Shown here in pieces: positions 9,520 to 18,657 of a DNA stretch of 64,000 nucleotides. The notes below the pieces were generated by a model. It was not told the DNA's origin. It ran no database searches and was given only the letters and a program-made list of their open reading frames with translations. The position numbers and the translations under genes are program-made. Source of the stretch: Oscillospiraceae bacterium (GTDB lineage Bacteria; Bacillota; Clostridia; Oscillospirales; Ruminococcaceae); contig JAIKWY010000121.1 of the NCBI GenBank assembly GCA_024684395.1, forward strand, positions 30,259 through 94,258. Reading direction: 5' to 3'. How positions within the stretch are numbered: position 1 is the first letter of the stretch; every line of letters starts with the position of its first letter.

Positions 9520-12078
9520 TTAGTCGATCAGTTTTGCAGACGGTGCCCAGCCCTGGATGTCCTTGATCATCCGGTTGAGCACTCCCTTCTGCTCTGCAGC
9601 CTCGGCATCAGGCAGGAGCGGAAGAAGTTTTGTCGCATAATCGTTGATGAGCCCGACCTTCTTGACGGTAAGCTCGGAGTTGATCAGGGAATCGACACGA
9701 TCCTTGAACACCTGTTCGAGGTATGCCTCCATCAGGTCAAACAGAACGGGAATGTTACCCGTCAGGTCCTGCGCCGTGATAATGGCAGTACAGCCTGAAA
9801 GGAGGTCGGTGATCAGGTCCTCACGCGCAAGCACTTCTTTGTTGGAGGTGATGTATTCCACGATCGTTCTGGTCAGGATCAGCTCGGACTGGAACAGCGG
9901 CTTGTTCTGCTCATACAGCCGCATCTTTTCCTCCTCATTCTTTAATTTGAACAGGTCTGCCAGAGCGAGATCTTTGATATGCTTCTCCACTGCGGGGAAT
10001 GCAGTGATGCGCTCTAAAATGTCGATCCTTTGCATGTCAGGCAGAAAAGCGGCTGCCTGGATCACGGAATAGAGGCTGCTATAGTTCCTTTCGTCCAGAT
10101 GCTCGATGATGCCCAGTGCGGATTTCTGGTAGGACTCAGTCGGCACATCACGGATCGCCGTTTTTTCAAAAAACGTCCGCATCGGCGAAAAATCGACAAA
10201 CTGTCCGTTCTCAGGGAGGATGATCAGGTGCAGATCCGACAGCTCACGGAACAGGTCTGCCTCGTTGTCGCGCTGGTAATTTCTGACATCTTCCAGCGAC
10301 AGCAGGAGCAGCGTATCCTTGGAGATCTCCATGCGATCGGAAGCATCGAAATATCTGGCAGCGTTCCGGATCACGTTTCTGGAGAAGATATCCCGGAAGC
10401 ACTGGAACAGCTCGCCGTAGAGATAAAATGCCAGCTGGCTGTCCGGACCGTCCAGACGCTTATGGATGTTGTCAGCGTTCAGTTGTCCCATGTTGAAGAG
10501 CTTCTTGGCGAACCAGATCAGGATGGGATAACCGCTGGTCATTGCATGGAGCTGATCCGGTGTCAGAGATCTCCGCCAATCGGAAGTGGCAAAGATCTGA
10601 TCTGCCATGACGGCACATTCCTCAACATTCAGCGGCTCAACCTCGATGGATTCCATGAAGTTGACTCTGGTCGTCAGCAGGAGCTTGACATTCCGGTAAT
10701 CAAGCTGTTTTTTCAGCTTCAGGATCTTCTGGCGGTCCTCGTCGGAAAGGCTTTCGACATCATCAATGATGACAAGCGTCTTTTTGAGCCGTTCCTTGAA
10801 AAATCTCTCCTGGGCAGCGAAATCGACATTCCGGTTATCACTGGAGTGCGGTGATTTTTCATAGACATATTGGATGATATCCTCATAGGAGGAGATATCG
10901 CTGACCAGATCACGGAACTGATCGCCGTTTTCATCCGCAGACCGCTGATACAGCTTTTTCTTAGCGGACAGGAAGATGATACGCCGCAGCTCAAAGCCTT
11001 CGCCCAGTTCCTTGACCTTCTGGATGCGCTTCTTGTCTTTCAGCAGGGAATTGATCCACATGAAGATGGTACTGGTCTTTCCGACACCGCCAAGTCCATG
11101 CACGGCTGCAAATGCCACTCTGCCGTACAGAAATTCGTCCAGTTCCTTCTGGATCTTCTGGCTGATGCCGGTCACGAAGTATTCCTGATCCATGAGGTCA
11201 CGCTGGCTGAAATCATTCAGATCGATCAGCAGGCGGCGCTCACAGTCCATAAACGGTGCGAGCTCACGGGGGAGCGGCGAGGGGTCATAGGGATAGACGC
11301 CGTTGTCGTCATCTGCATTCCTGCGGAAGATGTCGCCCATCTTGAAGTGCGTTGCATAGATGTAATTGTTGCCCTTGGTGGCATCCTTCTTGGTCTCAAT
11401 GTCCAGGAACATCTGGTACTTTCCTTTATCCGGCTCGTAGCGGATGAACGGTGAGAGCTTGATATACCATCCGCCGACGTAGAGGAACAGATCCCCTTCC
11501 TGGAGGTCATTCGCATTGTGTTTGTTATAGAGACAGTTCTTGACCGCATTTTTGGAGGATCGTGTGAACTCCGGCTCTTCGTTGCCGATCTTCACCATGA
11601 TGATTTCCTCATTATGGAAGGAATGCAGATAGTAGAACGGGCATTTCTCCGTATACATCCGTCTCAGGAGCTCGCTGACCTCATCATCCTGGAACGATGG
11701 AAGCTCCTTCAGATTCTGCTCATTCTTTTCCCAAAGCTGGGCAGCCTGCTGGAGCACGATGGGATCAAGCGTAGTGTGACCGAAATAGACATTCCGGTCC
11801 TCCCTGTAAATGTTAAACAGCTTGGAGATCGCAGCGTTCGGGCGGATCTGGCTTTTGAGAAATTCCAGCAGCTTTCCGGTTTCCGGTCTGACGAAGCTCA
11901 GGATCGTGTCGTTATTCAGGATCTGTGCATCCCGGCTGCGCATGTCCAGTCCGGCAGCGATCGTCAGGATCAGGTAGTAATCCATTTTGAGCTTCTGATA
12001 CAGATGGGCATTGGTCTGCTGCCCCAGGATGAGGTTCTCCTGTACTTTGGAATCAAGCTTTCGTATGATCTTATCCAT
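9520..12078 (-). CDS. NB-ARC-type STAND NTPase, last gene of the Hsp70-like operon
   Basis: 852 aa, ATG behind AGGAGG, starting 21 bases after the preceding gene. The first ~300 residues form an N-terminal region I do not recognise (helical, then a beta-rich part around GDLFLYVGGWYIKL). The NTPase core has Walker A GLGGVGKTS (~328-336), Walker B TLVIIDDVES (~433-442), the sensor LLLTTRVN (~466) and a GYPILIW motif equivalent to the GxP of NB-ARC/NACHT proteins. The C-terminal ~300 residues are helical, as expected for a winged-helix plus superstructure repeats. Such switch NTPases assemble on ligand or partner binding. With no recognisable effector domain, output may come through the N-terminal region or the operon partners. 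Confidence 0.8.
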   Translation of the reverse strand: MDKIIRKLDSKVQENLILGQQTNAHLYQKLKMDYYLILTIAAGLDMRSRDAQILNNDTILSFVRPETGKLLEFLKSQIRPNAAISKLFNIYREDRNVYFGHTTLDPIVLQQAAQLWEKNEQNLKELPSFQDDEVSELLRRMYTEKCPFYYLHSFHNEEIIMVKIGNEEPEFTRSSKNAVKNCLYNKHNANDLQEGDLFLYVGGWYIKLSPFIRYEPDKGKYQMFLDIETKKDATKGNNYIYATHFKMGDIFRRNADDDNGVYPYDPSPLPRELAPFMDCERRLLIDLNDFSQRDLMDQEYFVTGISQKIQKELDEFLYGRVAFAAVHGLGGVGKTSTIFMWINSLLKDKKRIQKVKELGEGFELRRIIFLSAKKKLYQRSADENGDQFRDLVSDISSYEDIIQYVYEKSPHSSDNRNVDFAAQERFFKERLKKTLVIIDDVESLSDEDRQKILKLKKQLDYRNVKLLLTTRVNFMESIEVEPLNVEECAVMADQIFATSDWRRSLTPDQLHAMTSGYPILIWFAKKLFNMGQLNADNIHKRLDGPDSQLAFYLYGELFQCFRDIFSRNVIRNAARYFDASDRMEISKDTLLLLSLEDVRNYQRDNEADLFRELSDLHLIILPENGQFVDFSPMRTFFEKTAIRDVPTESYQKSALGIIEHLDERNYSSLYSVIQAAAFLPDMQRIDILERITAFPAVEKHIKDLALADLFKLKNEEEKMRLYEQNKPLFQSELILTRTIVEYITSNKEVLAREDLITDLLSGCTAIITAQDLTGNIPVLFDLMEAYLEQVFKDRVDSLINSELTVKKVGLINDYATKLLPLLPDAEAAEQKGVLNRMIKDIQGWAPSAKLID

Positions 12079-12099
12079 GCCTTATCCTCCTGTTATGTT

Positions 12100-13896
12100 T
12101 TAGGATCTCGGATCATTTCCGGGCGGTGCGATGCCGGAGTATTTGGAGATCTTCTTTTTGATCGTGTCACGCAGTTCAGGCGACTTGTCAACGTTCTTGA
12201 AGTGGTCGAACAATGCCTGCATGAACTCCATATAGCGGGTGCTGTAATTCTCCTTATTCATGACATTATCCAGAATATGGAATACATCATCGAGGTTTCT
12301 GGAGCAGCAGCGCCCTCTGTTAAAGGTTTTTGTCTCCGGCTCATAACCGAGGTAGCTGAACAGCAGCTGGTCGAGCTCCTTCGGATAAAGGTCGAGGGAA
12401 TTGCTCTTCATGAAAGCGCCGTAATTGCGCACTGCCAGCAGCATCTCTGCGGAATCCACCCCATAGGCGCGACGGATCTGCTGCATCCGCTGCAGTACCG
12501 CATCCGCAACAAGATCCTGGTTCTGCGGGAATCTCTGGATCAGGAGGAGGGGCTTTTCTTCGATGTTTTCCTTCTGATAGGACAGCATTTCATTGACAAA
12601 CTTGCCGATATGCTTCTGATCGTAGCGTGACAGCACAAAATGATAGATCAGCTTTTCGGAGTCCGGCCGGGGCTGGCTCAGAAGCTGGTTGATCTTCGGG
12701 ACAGCTTTCTTGCTGTCCATGTAGATCAAAGAGAAGCAGAGCTTCTTGCGGTCGTTCAGCGTCAGCTGCTCTTTTTGCAGCTTTCTCAGGAGCAGATCCT
12801 GGATCGCAGCTTTGTGCTGCTTGATGGCTTTGACATTGGCGATGAGCTCGCCGCCCTGTGGCGTGGTGAGGCAATCCTCCACCGCCTTCAGCGCATCCGC
12901 TTCAGATGTGGCAGGATCGTTTATGTATTCGATGAAATCCTGGATATGGCTGTCGCTTTCCCTTTTCAGCGCCAGCTCGATCCGCTTGCGCTTCTCCTCG
13001 TCCTGGATGCCGAAGCCCACGACGCAGTAGCTTACGAAGACTTCATGCAGCAGATCCAGATTTTCGGAGGAAGCTGCCTTGCCAACTTCCTTCAATTCCT
13101 CGATATACCGCTGATAGGCACCGTGCAGGAAATTGACTCTCCGGAGGATCTCGAATGCACACTGGTAGTTTTCACGGGACGGACGGGTGAGCATGTTCTG
13201 ATACACCACAAAACGGAGCGCATCATCGGTCGAGTTGCTGTAGTTGTCCCGGATGACCATGTCGAGCAGCGCGATATGATCCTTTGTCTCCTCCGTCACG
13301 ATCAGCTCAGAAGCTGCTGTCATCAGCAGACGGATCTGTTTAGACCACATTTTCCAGTTCACCAGCATGTGGATCACGCGGCGCACCTGCTCGATGTCGT
13401 TGCTGATGAAGTCAGCGATGATGCCAGCCCACTGGCGGACGGCGTTCTCATCCCGGTAAAAATCCGCTTCGACATCCTTGGTCGCATAGACCATACACTG
13501 GAGGGGGCTGTGCTTTTTCAGCGCCATCTTGTTCATCTTGTCCAGGAGCTCATAGCGGACGACATTTCCGGCGATCGTTGCCTGTGCGATGTTGATGAAG
13601 TCCTGAATGTCCTCACGGGTGAAGGCACTCATCTTGTCAAAGAGCTGCTTCTGTATCTGATAAGGCGTTCTGGGCGAGCCGCTGGAATCTGTTCTGGACT
13701 TGTAGTTCGGAGGGGGAGAGGGCGGAGGTGTATCCGGCATTGCTGCGAGCAGATCCACGGCTTCGTCCGCTGTCTCACACTGGTTCCAGAGCTCTGTTCT
13801 GTCAGCATCCGATAAGCCTTGATAGCGGAGCTGGTTTTTCAGATCCTTTTGCAGCTTTTCTTTCAGTTTGCGTTTTTCAATTTTACTGAGCGGCAT
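12100..13896 (-). CDS. Unrecognised all-helical protein in the Hsp70-like operon
   Basis: 598 aa with a good AAAGGAG site, 14 bases after the Hsp70-like gene. I do not recognise the family. The N-terminus is a basic helix (MPLSKIEKRKLKEKLQKDL), followed by a Pro/Ser-rich linker (PDTPPPSPPP, ~55-64), then about 500 residues of predominantly helical sequence that could be HEAT- or ARM-like repeats. No J-domain HPD motif, nuclease motif, membrane segment or P-loop is visible. Its conserved position between the chaperone and the NTPase suggests a scaffold or substrate adaptor; that is inference only. Confidence 0.7.
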   Translation of the reverse strand: MPLSKIEKRKLKEKLQKDLKNQLRYQGLSDADRTELWNQCETADEAVDLLAAMPDTPPPSPPPNYKSRTDSSGSPRTPYQIQKQLFDKMSAFTREDIQDFINIAQATIAGNVVRYELLDKMNKMALKKHSPLQCMVYATKDVEADFYRDENAVRQWAGIIADFISNDIEQVRRVIHMLVNWKMWSKQIRLLMTAASELIVTEETKDHIALLDMVIRDNYSNSTDDALRFVVYQNMLTRPSRENYQCAFEILRRVNFLHGAYQRYIEELKEVGKAASSENLDLLHEVFVSYCVVGFGIQDEEKRKRIELALKRESDSHIQDFIEYINDPATSEADALKAVEDCLTTPQGGELIANVKAIKQHKAAIQDLLLRKLQKEQLTLNDRKKLCFSLIYMDSKKAVPKINQLLSQPRPDSEKLIYHFVLSRYDQKHIGKFVNEMLSYQKENIEEKPLLLIQRFPQNQDLVADAVLQRMQQIRRAYGVDSAEMLLAVRNYGAFMKSNSLDLYPKELDQLLFSYLGYEPETKTFNRGRCCSRNLDDVFHILDNVMNKENYSTRYMEFMQALFDHFKNVDKSPELRDTIKKKISKYSGIAPPGNDPRS

Positions 13897-13910
13897 ATCT
13901 GATTCTCCTT

Positions 13911-15602
13911 TCAGTTACCGGTATAGCAATCGAACTGGATCGGTTTTGCACCGTTGATGGAGCCAAAGAATGTGATGATCTTGTTCGCGTCGATCTTGAA
14001 GGAGAGCTTGACGGGTGTGCCCGTCTCAATGGCATTCTCAAAGTGGATCGTTTTGAGCTTGAGCAGCTTGAGATCCGGGTCATACCGGTTATCGCCTTCA
14101 AAAATGATCAGGTCGATACGGCTCTGCGAGGTGGTGCAGAGCTTGACGTCGCAAAATTCAAGGGGACAGGGAAATTTGTGGGTCTTGGGGATGATCTCGA
14201 CCGGCAGACCGCCGTCAACATCAATGAAGAAAGCTGCACCGATCTGGTTCGGAGCGTCGATGTAGATGGGGATCTCCCTGACTGTTCCGGCATCGGCTCC
14301 TTCCGTCTGAGGTGCTGCCGTCTGCTCCGGATCCGCAGATGATGCGTCGTCCGCTGCTGCACGGCTGGCTTCGACAAGCGGGAAATAGTCCACGCATTTA
14401 TCGTCACGGATCTCGACATGCACAGCTGTTGCAATGCCCAGCGCCGTACACAGCAGCGGGCTCTTGGCACGGTACACCGGTCTCTGTGTCATATCCTTGA
14501 TATGCTCGTAGATCTTGTCATACTTGGACATGCCGCCGGTCAGGTACACGAAATCAATGTCCCTGAAGGACATCATGTTGTGCTGCAAGTGCTTGACGAT
14601 GCAGGAGTCGATGGATTCGAGCCCGTCTTTGTTGACGATCAGGGGCTTTAATACAGCATCCATTTCCTGCTTGTTCATACTGAGCTTGAACGGCTCGATA
14701 TCCGGCGGGAGCTCGATCCCCTCGATATCAGGCGTGAATTCATATGCCTTTTCCCTGGCGCAGAGGATCTTTTTGGTATCCTCACCGTAGATCTGGAATT
14801 GGTTTTCCAGCTTGCGCAGGACCTCATCGGAGATCTTCTCCGGCTGGAGATGGTAGTGCGTCAGGAAATCCTGCATGAATTTCTCCATCAGCTTCTGGTC
14901 AAAGCAGGCGCCTGCAAATTCATCCGCATCTCCGGGTGATTTTCCACGGAAATTGACATGCAGACCGTCACTGTCAAAGGTGAAGCCGCATGTGATGATA
15001 TCGAGCGTGCCGCCGCCGATGTCGATCAGCATCGCATAGGTAGGATTGTCCGGGTGCAGGATATTGCTGTAATATTCCTTTTCGCACTGGATGATGTTGA
15101 GGAAGGCGGCATACGGCTCTTCTGTCGTCCGCACATTGCCGTCCTTGAAGAAGCCGAAATCCTTGCCGGCTTTGAGCGCTGCTTCCTCGACCTCCTTCTT
15201 CTTATCCTGGCTGAACGCTGCCGGCACAGAGATGCAGATACGCACATTCTCGCCGTCTCTTACATAGATCGCTGCAAAGCAAACTTTCAGGATCTCAGCA
15301 GCGCAGTCAACCGCCTTGTGCTCTCGGTCCGTATTGCCGCCAAGCCCGATCTTGGAATTGAAATAGACATGCTCAGGGTCATATTTCACAGCTTCTCTGG
15401 CTGCCTGTCCGACAACGACCGTACCGTCTTTTTTGTAATGGACGACGGACGGGAGCAGGTATGCCGCTGTATCATTTTCTTTCAGTTCCTGGCAGCCCGG
15501 GAGCTGCAGGCATTCGTTTTTCCATTCACCATTGCTATATTCGCTTCGGATGACCACGGTGTGCGTGGTGCCAAGATCAATACCATAACAAATAACAGTC
15601 AT
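13911..15602 (-). CDS. Hsp70/DnaK-like ATPase lacking the helical lid
   Basis: 563 aa. The ATG at 15602 lies 1 base past the preceding stop and is preceded by GGGGGAG; an upstream in-frame ATG would sit inside the previous gene. Residues 1 to ~390 are a complete Hsp70 nucleotide-binding domain: GIDLGTTHTVV (phosphate 1, ~6-16), LIDIGGGTLDI (phosphate 2, ~191) and VYLTGGMSK (adenosine motif, ~348). An acidic Ala/Ser/Asp-rich linker follows. The last ~120 residues match the Hsp70 substrate-binding beta sandwich (VEIIPKTHKFPCPL; LSFKIDANKIITFFG), but the protein stops where the alpha-helical lid would begin. It is not the housekeeping DnaK, since the operon holds no dnaJ or hrcA. ATP-driven client binding is likely, with the GrpE-like neighbour as exchange factor. 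Confidence 0.88.
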   Translation of the reverse strand: MTVICYGIDLGTTHTVVIRSEYSNGEWKNECLQLPGCQELKENDTAAYLLPSVVHYKKDGTVVVGQAAREAVKYDPEHVYFNSKIGLGGNTDREHKAVDCAAEILKVCFAAIYVRDGENVRICISVPAAFSQDKKKEVEEAALKAGKDFGFFKDGNVRTTEEPYAAFLNIIQCEKEYYSNILHPDNPTYAMLIDIGGGTLDIITCGFTFDSDGLHVNFRGKSPGDADEFAGACFDQKLMEKFMQDFLTHYHLQPEKISDEVLRKLENQFQIYGEDTKKILCAREKAYEFTPDIEGIELPPDIEPFKLSMNKQEMDAVLKPLIVNKDGLESIDSCIVKHLQHNMMSFRDIDFVYLTGGMSKYDKIYEHIKDMTQRPVYRAKSPLLCTALGIATAVHVEIRDDKCVDYFPLVEASRAAADDASSADPEQTAAPQTEGADAGTVREIPIYIDAPNQIGAAFFIDVDGGLPVEIIPKTHKFPCPLEFCDVKLCTTSQSRIDLIIFEGDNRYDPDLKLLKLKTIHFENAIETGTPVKLSFKIDANKIITFFGSINGAKPIQFDCYTGN

Positions 15603-15603
15603 A

Positions 15604-17160
15604 TTACTTCTCCCCCACAAATGGTTTCAGAATGACGGAATCTTCGAGCTGATAACCGGGATACAGGACGACCGTCTGCTCACAGATGTCATGATCCAGC
15701 CGATAATCACCTGCCTCGATGCTCTCTCTTGAAACAGGCTGATCCATTTCACCGAATGTCTCGATGCCATGCATTTTCAGGAGCTCGAAGAAGTTGTTGA
15801 GCACCTTTCTGGCATCCTGGATCGCTGCTTCATCGTCCGAATAGGCGATCCTGTAGAGCTTGCCCAATACATGCCCGTATTTTTCATCGTCCAGATAGCG
15901 GATCAGTTCGGTGAGCCCCCGCTTTTCTGCTGCGGGGATCTGCGCCTTGGCATCAGCGAGCTGCTGTTCGAGCGATGCGGTCTCCACCTTGAGCTCGATG
16001 ATATCGGCATTCTGCGCTGCGAGCCTGGCTTCAGCGGAGTTGAGCCGTTTCTGATAGTCATCCTTCATCTCCATAAATTTCTGCTCCTCGTTCGAGATCG
16101 ACAGCAGCTTTGACTGGAGCTGATAGTGAAATTCCTTGATGTCAGTCTGATAGCGGAGCAGGACAGCCGGTTCGAGACCTTCTTTCATTCGCCGGAATGT
16201 CTCGTTGAAGGAGCGGAGCGGGAACAGGCGCTCCTTATTCAGTCTCGTTTTGATCGCCTGCGCACTGACGGATCTTTTGTGCAGTGCCGCTTCGAGCGCT
16301 TCGTGCAGGATCAGTGCATCGAGATAAAGCGCCTCGGCAGTGCTTTTGAGTTGGATCCCCTTGATCCCGGTGCTGCTGGCAAGAAAGTAGTTATCCTCAT
16401 GCGTTCTGACGAACTGCTCTACCTGTTCGCTGTACGGGAGCTTCGGGAAGAGCTGTGCCCACTGCTTTTTCAGATGATCCGGGAACTGTGGATCGCTGCC
16501 GGAGAGCAGTGACCTGCAAAGCAGGATGTTCAGCGTCGTCAGGAAGCCGGCACAGTCCGGCGCAGGGATCGAGTAGCTCGCTGCGAGCTGCCGGCGCGCA
16601 TCTGCTGCAATGTCGTCGGTGTTCCTGCACGGCTTGTTCGTCAGGCGTTCCATGATCTCCCGGAAGATCCGGTCGGAGGCATCGTAGAAATTCTTGGAGA
16701 ATGCGATGATGCGATCGGATACCTTCCCGTCGGGAAAGTACTGCCTGAAGATGCTGCGGATGTCATCCTGGAGATAGCTGTTGGCAACGCTCCGCATTTC
16801 CTTGCGGCACATCTCCGAGAGCAGCTTAGGATCAGTGACGCCCTGGAGGATCTGGTATTTGAGGTAGTTCCTGATCGCTGTTTCTTTCAGGAGCCTTTCT
16901 GTCCGGAACTCCGACAGTTTGTCTTCATAGATATGCTGCAGGACGGTACAAGCAACCTTGTAGTATGCCATCAGTTCCTCGCCGAAGCTGTACCCAGGCA
17001 TATAGCGTCCCCAAAGCTCTTTCAGGTTATAGGCATATTCCTGCTCTCTGGGGAAAACAGCGTTTTCCATCAGAAGATCCAGTTTGAACAGGAAGTCCCC
17101 TTTGGCTGTATCCGGAAGGTCATATTCCTGCAACAGCGCATTCAGGCATTCTGTTTTCAC
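15604..17160 (-). CDS. Large coiled-coil protein with C-terminal GrpE-like domain
   Basis: 518 aa from a GTG at 17160, chosen because AAGGAG sits 8 bases upstream; a TTG at 17166 would be only 2 bases from it. Residues 1 to ~330 are helical and unrecognised. A coiled coil (about 345-395: MEMKDDYQKRLNSAEARL and onward) leads into a region that follows GrpE in order: a helix ending NNFFELLKMHGIETFG, then a beta wing with VVLYPGYQLEDSVILKP, matching the GrpE signature (G-Y-x-L-x-D-R-V-L-R-P). GrpE proteins are usually ~200 aa, so this is a GrpE domain on an added N-terminal module. It directly precedes the Hsp70-like gene, which supports a nucleotide exchange role. Confidence 0.75.
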   Translation of the reverse strand: MKTECLNALLQEYDLPDTAKGDFLFKLDLLMENAVFPREQEYAYNLKELWGRYMPGYSFGEELMAYYKVACTVLQHIYEDKLSEFRTERLLKETAIRNYLKYQILQGVTDPKLLSEMCRKEMRSVANSYLQDDIRSIFRQYFPDGKVSDRIIAFSKNFYDASDRIFREIMERLTNKPCRNTDDIAADARRQLAASYSIPAPDCAGFLTTLNILLCRSLLSGSDPQFPDHLKKQWAQLFPKLPYSEQVEQFVRTHEDNYFLASSTGIKGIQLKSTAEALYLDALILHEALEAALHKRSVSAQAIKTRLNKERLFPLRSFNETFRRMKEGLEPAVLLRYQTDIKEFHYQLQSKLLSISNEEQKFMEMKDDYQKRLNSAEARLAAQNADIIELKVETASLEQQLADAKAQIPAAEKRGLTELIRYLDDEKYGHVLGKLYRIAYSDDEAAIQDARKVLNNFFELLKMHGIETFGEMDQPVSRESIEAGDYRLDHDICEQTVVLYPGYQLEDSVILKPFVGEK

Positions 17161-17178
17161 GCTCAAAACTCCTTTCGA

Positions 17179-18393
17179 TCATAGCACATCCGTGCCGTCA
17201 TTGCAGATGTCACCCGCATTGCGTTTTTCTCCTGAACTGCTTTTGGCAAAGCTGACACGGATGAGATCCGACTCCCTGACCTCGATCCTGGAAGCGATAT
17301 TGTCGATCGCCTGTTCCAGAAGCTCCGGCGGCAGGTCGCTTGCCCGGTATTTGTAATTCATAAGATCCCACCCGAGGATGTAGCCGTCCTTTTTGGCGGA
17401 GATATATTCATAGATCAATCCGCTGATCCTCGGTGCAGAGAACGGATCGACAGGCATCGGATCAGCAAGGATCCGCTGGATGCAGAACTCTGCACGTTTG
17501 TAATAGGACTCCGAACGCTCGGGCAGATAGCTTTTGTAAAGGCGGAGCTTTGCGGAAACATCCTCCTTCGATGCGAGCAGGGGGATCAGATTCACACAGA
17601 GCTGTTTCATATTATATGCATAAAAAATATAGATATAAGACTGGATGAGATCGCCCGTCTTGTACCATGCCGTATCATCCAGCTCAGTAAAGCAGGTGAA
17701 ATCACCGTATTTTGTGCAGTAGAACGTGAACCGGAACCAGAGCATGTCTATCGGGATGCTGCTGTTTGACCAGAACCTGCGGTTGCGGAAGATCTGTTTC
17801 AGCAGATAGAAGCACAGCACCTGATTTTTGGCAGCTTCTGCCGTCAGATACAGATCCATGCAGCGTTCCGGGTCGTTCGGCGCCTGGAACCATGCCCGCC
17901 CGAAGATCGTGAAAGCATCATTGTACTCGCCGCACATATAAGCGATGATCCCTCGGATCAGGTTTTTGTCCTCCGCTTCGAGGTCTGTTTCCTCGAGCGC
18001 CTGTACAGCGGGCGCATACATCTTCCGGGTAACGCCGGGGGACAAACACGCACGGATCATATAAACAGCGGTCTGGTGTTTATCCTTGATCTTGGAAAGG
18101 ATGCGTTCGCAGTCCTCCTCATGATACTTGTTCAGCCGCAGGGAATAGCTGTCGATCTTGTCGGTGATCTCCTTGATGACCGGCTCGATCCCGGTGAACA
18201 GTGACGTTTCTGCACGTTCATCCTGTACGTCTTCGATGGGGAAGGATTCGAGCGTATCATCCATATCAAAGGTCAGCTCGACTGCTCCGTCATCACGCAG
18301 AGAGATCTTGACAAGCTGTCCCAGATAGTTTGTATCTTTGACTTTGAACTGGACATACTTGCCGAAACAGTCAAATGCATCATTGATCGTCAT
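17179..18393 (-). CDS. Sm-like / helical-repeat / cold-shock-like protein, first gene of the operon
   Basis: 404 aa. The N-terminal ~60 residues (DCFGKYVQFKVKDTNYLGQL, then a run of short strands) resemble an Sm/SH3-like small barrel. Residues ~90-310 are helices with TPR-like character (for example GEYNDAFTIFGRAWFQAPND). The C-terminal part (ISGLIYEYISAKKDGYILG, then D...YKYRASDL) follows the cold-shock OB-fold pattern of G-x-I...GYI-x-G-x-D...Y-x-F-R-x-x-D-L. Both ends therefore look nucleic-acid binding, more likely RNA. The start at 18393 has no strong ribosome binding site right before it; AAAGGAG lies about 26 bases upstream. The domain names are by eye and tentative. Confidence 0.7.
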   Translation of the reverse strand: MTINDAFDCFGKYVQFKVKDTNYLGQLVKISLRDDGAVELTFDMDDTLESFPIEDVQDERAETSLFTGIEPVIKEITDKIDSYSLRLNKYHEEDCERILSKIKDKHQTAVYMIRACLSPGVTRKMYAPAVQALEETDLEAEDKNLIRGIIAYMCGEYNDAFTIFGRAWFQAPNDPERCMDLYLTAEAAKNQVLCFYLLKQIFRNRRFWSNSSIPIDMLWFRFTFYCTKYGDFTCFTELDDTAWYKTGDLIQSYIYIFYAYNMKQLCVNLIPLLASKEDVSAKLRLYKSYLPERSESYYKRAEFCIQRILADPMPVDPFSAPRISGLIYEYISAKKDGYILGWDLMNYKYRASDLPPELLEQAIDNIASRIEVRESDLIRVSFAKSSSGEKRNAGDICNDGTDVL

Positions 18394-18498
18394 AGCGCAC
18401 AGTCGGGTAGGCGCCCAACGCTCCTTTCATGATTTTGTGAAGAGAAGGCGTGCCGAATGCCTTCCCGTTGCCAATGTTTTTCTTATATGGCAATTATT

Positions 18499-18527
18499 AT
18501 TATAGCACAATACCAAATAATAGTCAA
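18499..18527 (-). promoter_or_regulatory. Promoter of the Hsp70/NB-ARC operon
   Basis: Minus strand TTGACT, 17 bases, TATAAT in a very AT-rich stretch. The transcript start would be near 18492, about 100 bases before the first gene, so all five genes can be one transcript. Confidence 0.8.
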
Positions 18528-18612
18528 TAAAAAATGTAAAAAATGTGAAAAATGTGCTGAAAAGTATGAGATGACGCAGAAATATGCCGGTTTTTGACAT
18601 TTGCTGACACGC

Positions 18613-18644
18613 AAAAAAGCAGCCTGTACATTCATACAGACTGC
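18613..18644 (-). terminator. Terminator after the solute-binding lipoprotein
   Basis: Stem GCAGTCTGTA / TACAGGCTGC followed on the minus strand by TTTTTT. It isolates the lipoprotein gene from the operon downstream. Confidence 0.8.
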
Positions 18645-18657
18645 ATAGACCTGTTCG

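Noticed and set aside
9520..18393. Prophage or transposon as carrier of the Hsp70-like operon
   Set aside because: No integrase, transposase, terminal repeats or phage structural genes flank it; base composition does not change sharply by eye.
18391..18441. 16-codon upstream ORF overlapping the first gene of the Hsp70-like operon
   Set aside because: AAAGGAG lies inside rather than before it, so initiation is unlikely; it could be a leader but there is no support.
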